Origin: an uncultured Bacteroidales bacterium
GTDB taxonomy: Bacteria > Bacteroidota > Bacteroidia > Bacteroidales > Paludibacteraceae
NCBI GenBank assembly: GCA_945828585.1
Contig: CALZRN010000005.1
Span: 1 to 36,661 of the forward strand
Length of the DNA: 36,661 nt
Direction of reading: 5' to 3'
The notes under the pieces were generated by a model that made no database searches, was not told where the DNA came from, and saw nothing but the letters and a program-made list of their open reading frames with translations. This document shows, piece after piece, positions 36,140 to 36,661 of the stretch (the stretch's first letter is position 1; the number at the start of each line of letters is the position of its first letter). A program made the translations under genes and the position numbers.

Positions 36140-36661
36140 ATGCTAAAACACTATGCTTTCATGCTGCTGTTTTTGCTCGGTAGTTTGAATGTGTGGGGAG
36201 CTAGTCCTGTACAGAGTACATTCTCCAAAAATAGCACGATTAGCAATAATCAAGTAACAGAAGGCGGTGTAACTTGGACTATTAACACGGGAACTAAAAC
36301 AGGTTCTCCAGCCGCGCCTGCTGGTGCTAACTTTCAAAGGAGTACAGGTCTCAAGTTCGGGGAAAGTGGATCTAAATATTACAAACCCGTAACATTTACA
36401 ACTTCCTATTTTGATGATTACAATGTAACAGCAGTAGAAGTGTATATCTGTAATAATGGTAATAAAGCGGGAACTCTTACAGTAACGCAAGGCAGTACGC
36501 AAATAGGAACTCAAACAGAAACATTTGGCACGACATGGACCGTTTTAAAAGCTGAAACCCAGAGTGGTAATGGAGGTGCATTGAGCATTTCTTACTCTGT
36601 GGATCAGGCCTTCTGTATTAATTACATCAAAGTCACCTATACTGGCTCAACAAATCCGACC
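36140..36661 (+). CDS. Secreted protein of unknown function, truncated by the window end
   Basis: Open reading frame to the window end, not in the track: MLKHYAFMLLFLLGSLNVWGASPVQSTFSKNSTISNNQVTEGGVTWTINTG... with signal peptide; beta-rich, Thr/Ser-rich. Confidence 0.75.
   Translation, partial: MLKHYAFMLLFLLGSLNVWGASPVQSTFSKNSTISNNQVTEGGVTWTINTGTKTGSPAAPAGANFQRSTGLKFGESGSKYYKPVTFTTSYFDDYNVTAVEVYICNNGNKAGTLTVTQGSTQIGTQTETFGTTWTVLKAETQSGNGGALSISYSVDQAFCINYIKVTYTGSTNPT

Noticed and set aside
36143-36514. 123-aa - strand ORF at the right edge
   Set aside because: Antisense to a signal-peptide-bearing + strand ORF open to the window end.

Overview
This is a Bacteroidales-type chromosomal segment: Bacteroidetes-style promoters (TTTG-N20-TAnnTTTG), a SusC/RagA protein and Bacteroidetes-specific gene neighbourhoods. 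Most of it is core genome. In order it contains: a SusC-like TonB-dependent receptor (partial), topoisomerase III, an exopolysaccharide tyrosine autokinase and Wza-like export lipoprotein, a sigma-54 activator followed by an LptE-like lipoprotein, two OmpA-family proteins flanking a CAU-anticodon tRNA, pta-ackA, a GH13 enzyme, a UbiA-family prenyltransferase, Maf, topoisomerase IV subunit A, a small membrane ORF, DprA, upp, a coiled-coil secreted protein, a DUF5063 protein, an RNase D-like exonuclease and alkaline phosphatase. The right end is accessory: a hairpin cluster, an unlisted 47-aa peptide ORF, a four-helix-bundle (TIGR02436-like) gene bracketed by two perfectly phased octamer arrays, a giant (~2.5 kaa) multidomain secreted protein whose signal peptide is out of frame by one base, and a divergent secreted-protein gene behind 11-bp phased repeats. 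The most interesting signal is a set of degenerate 7-8-bp tandem repeats at five gene boundaries. Each starts at or within a few bases of a stop codon, and nearly every unit carries a stop codon, so because the period is not a multiple of 3 each array closes all three frames. All calls are from reading the sequence; no database search was run.
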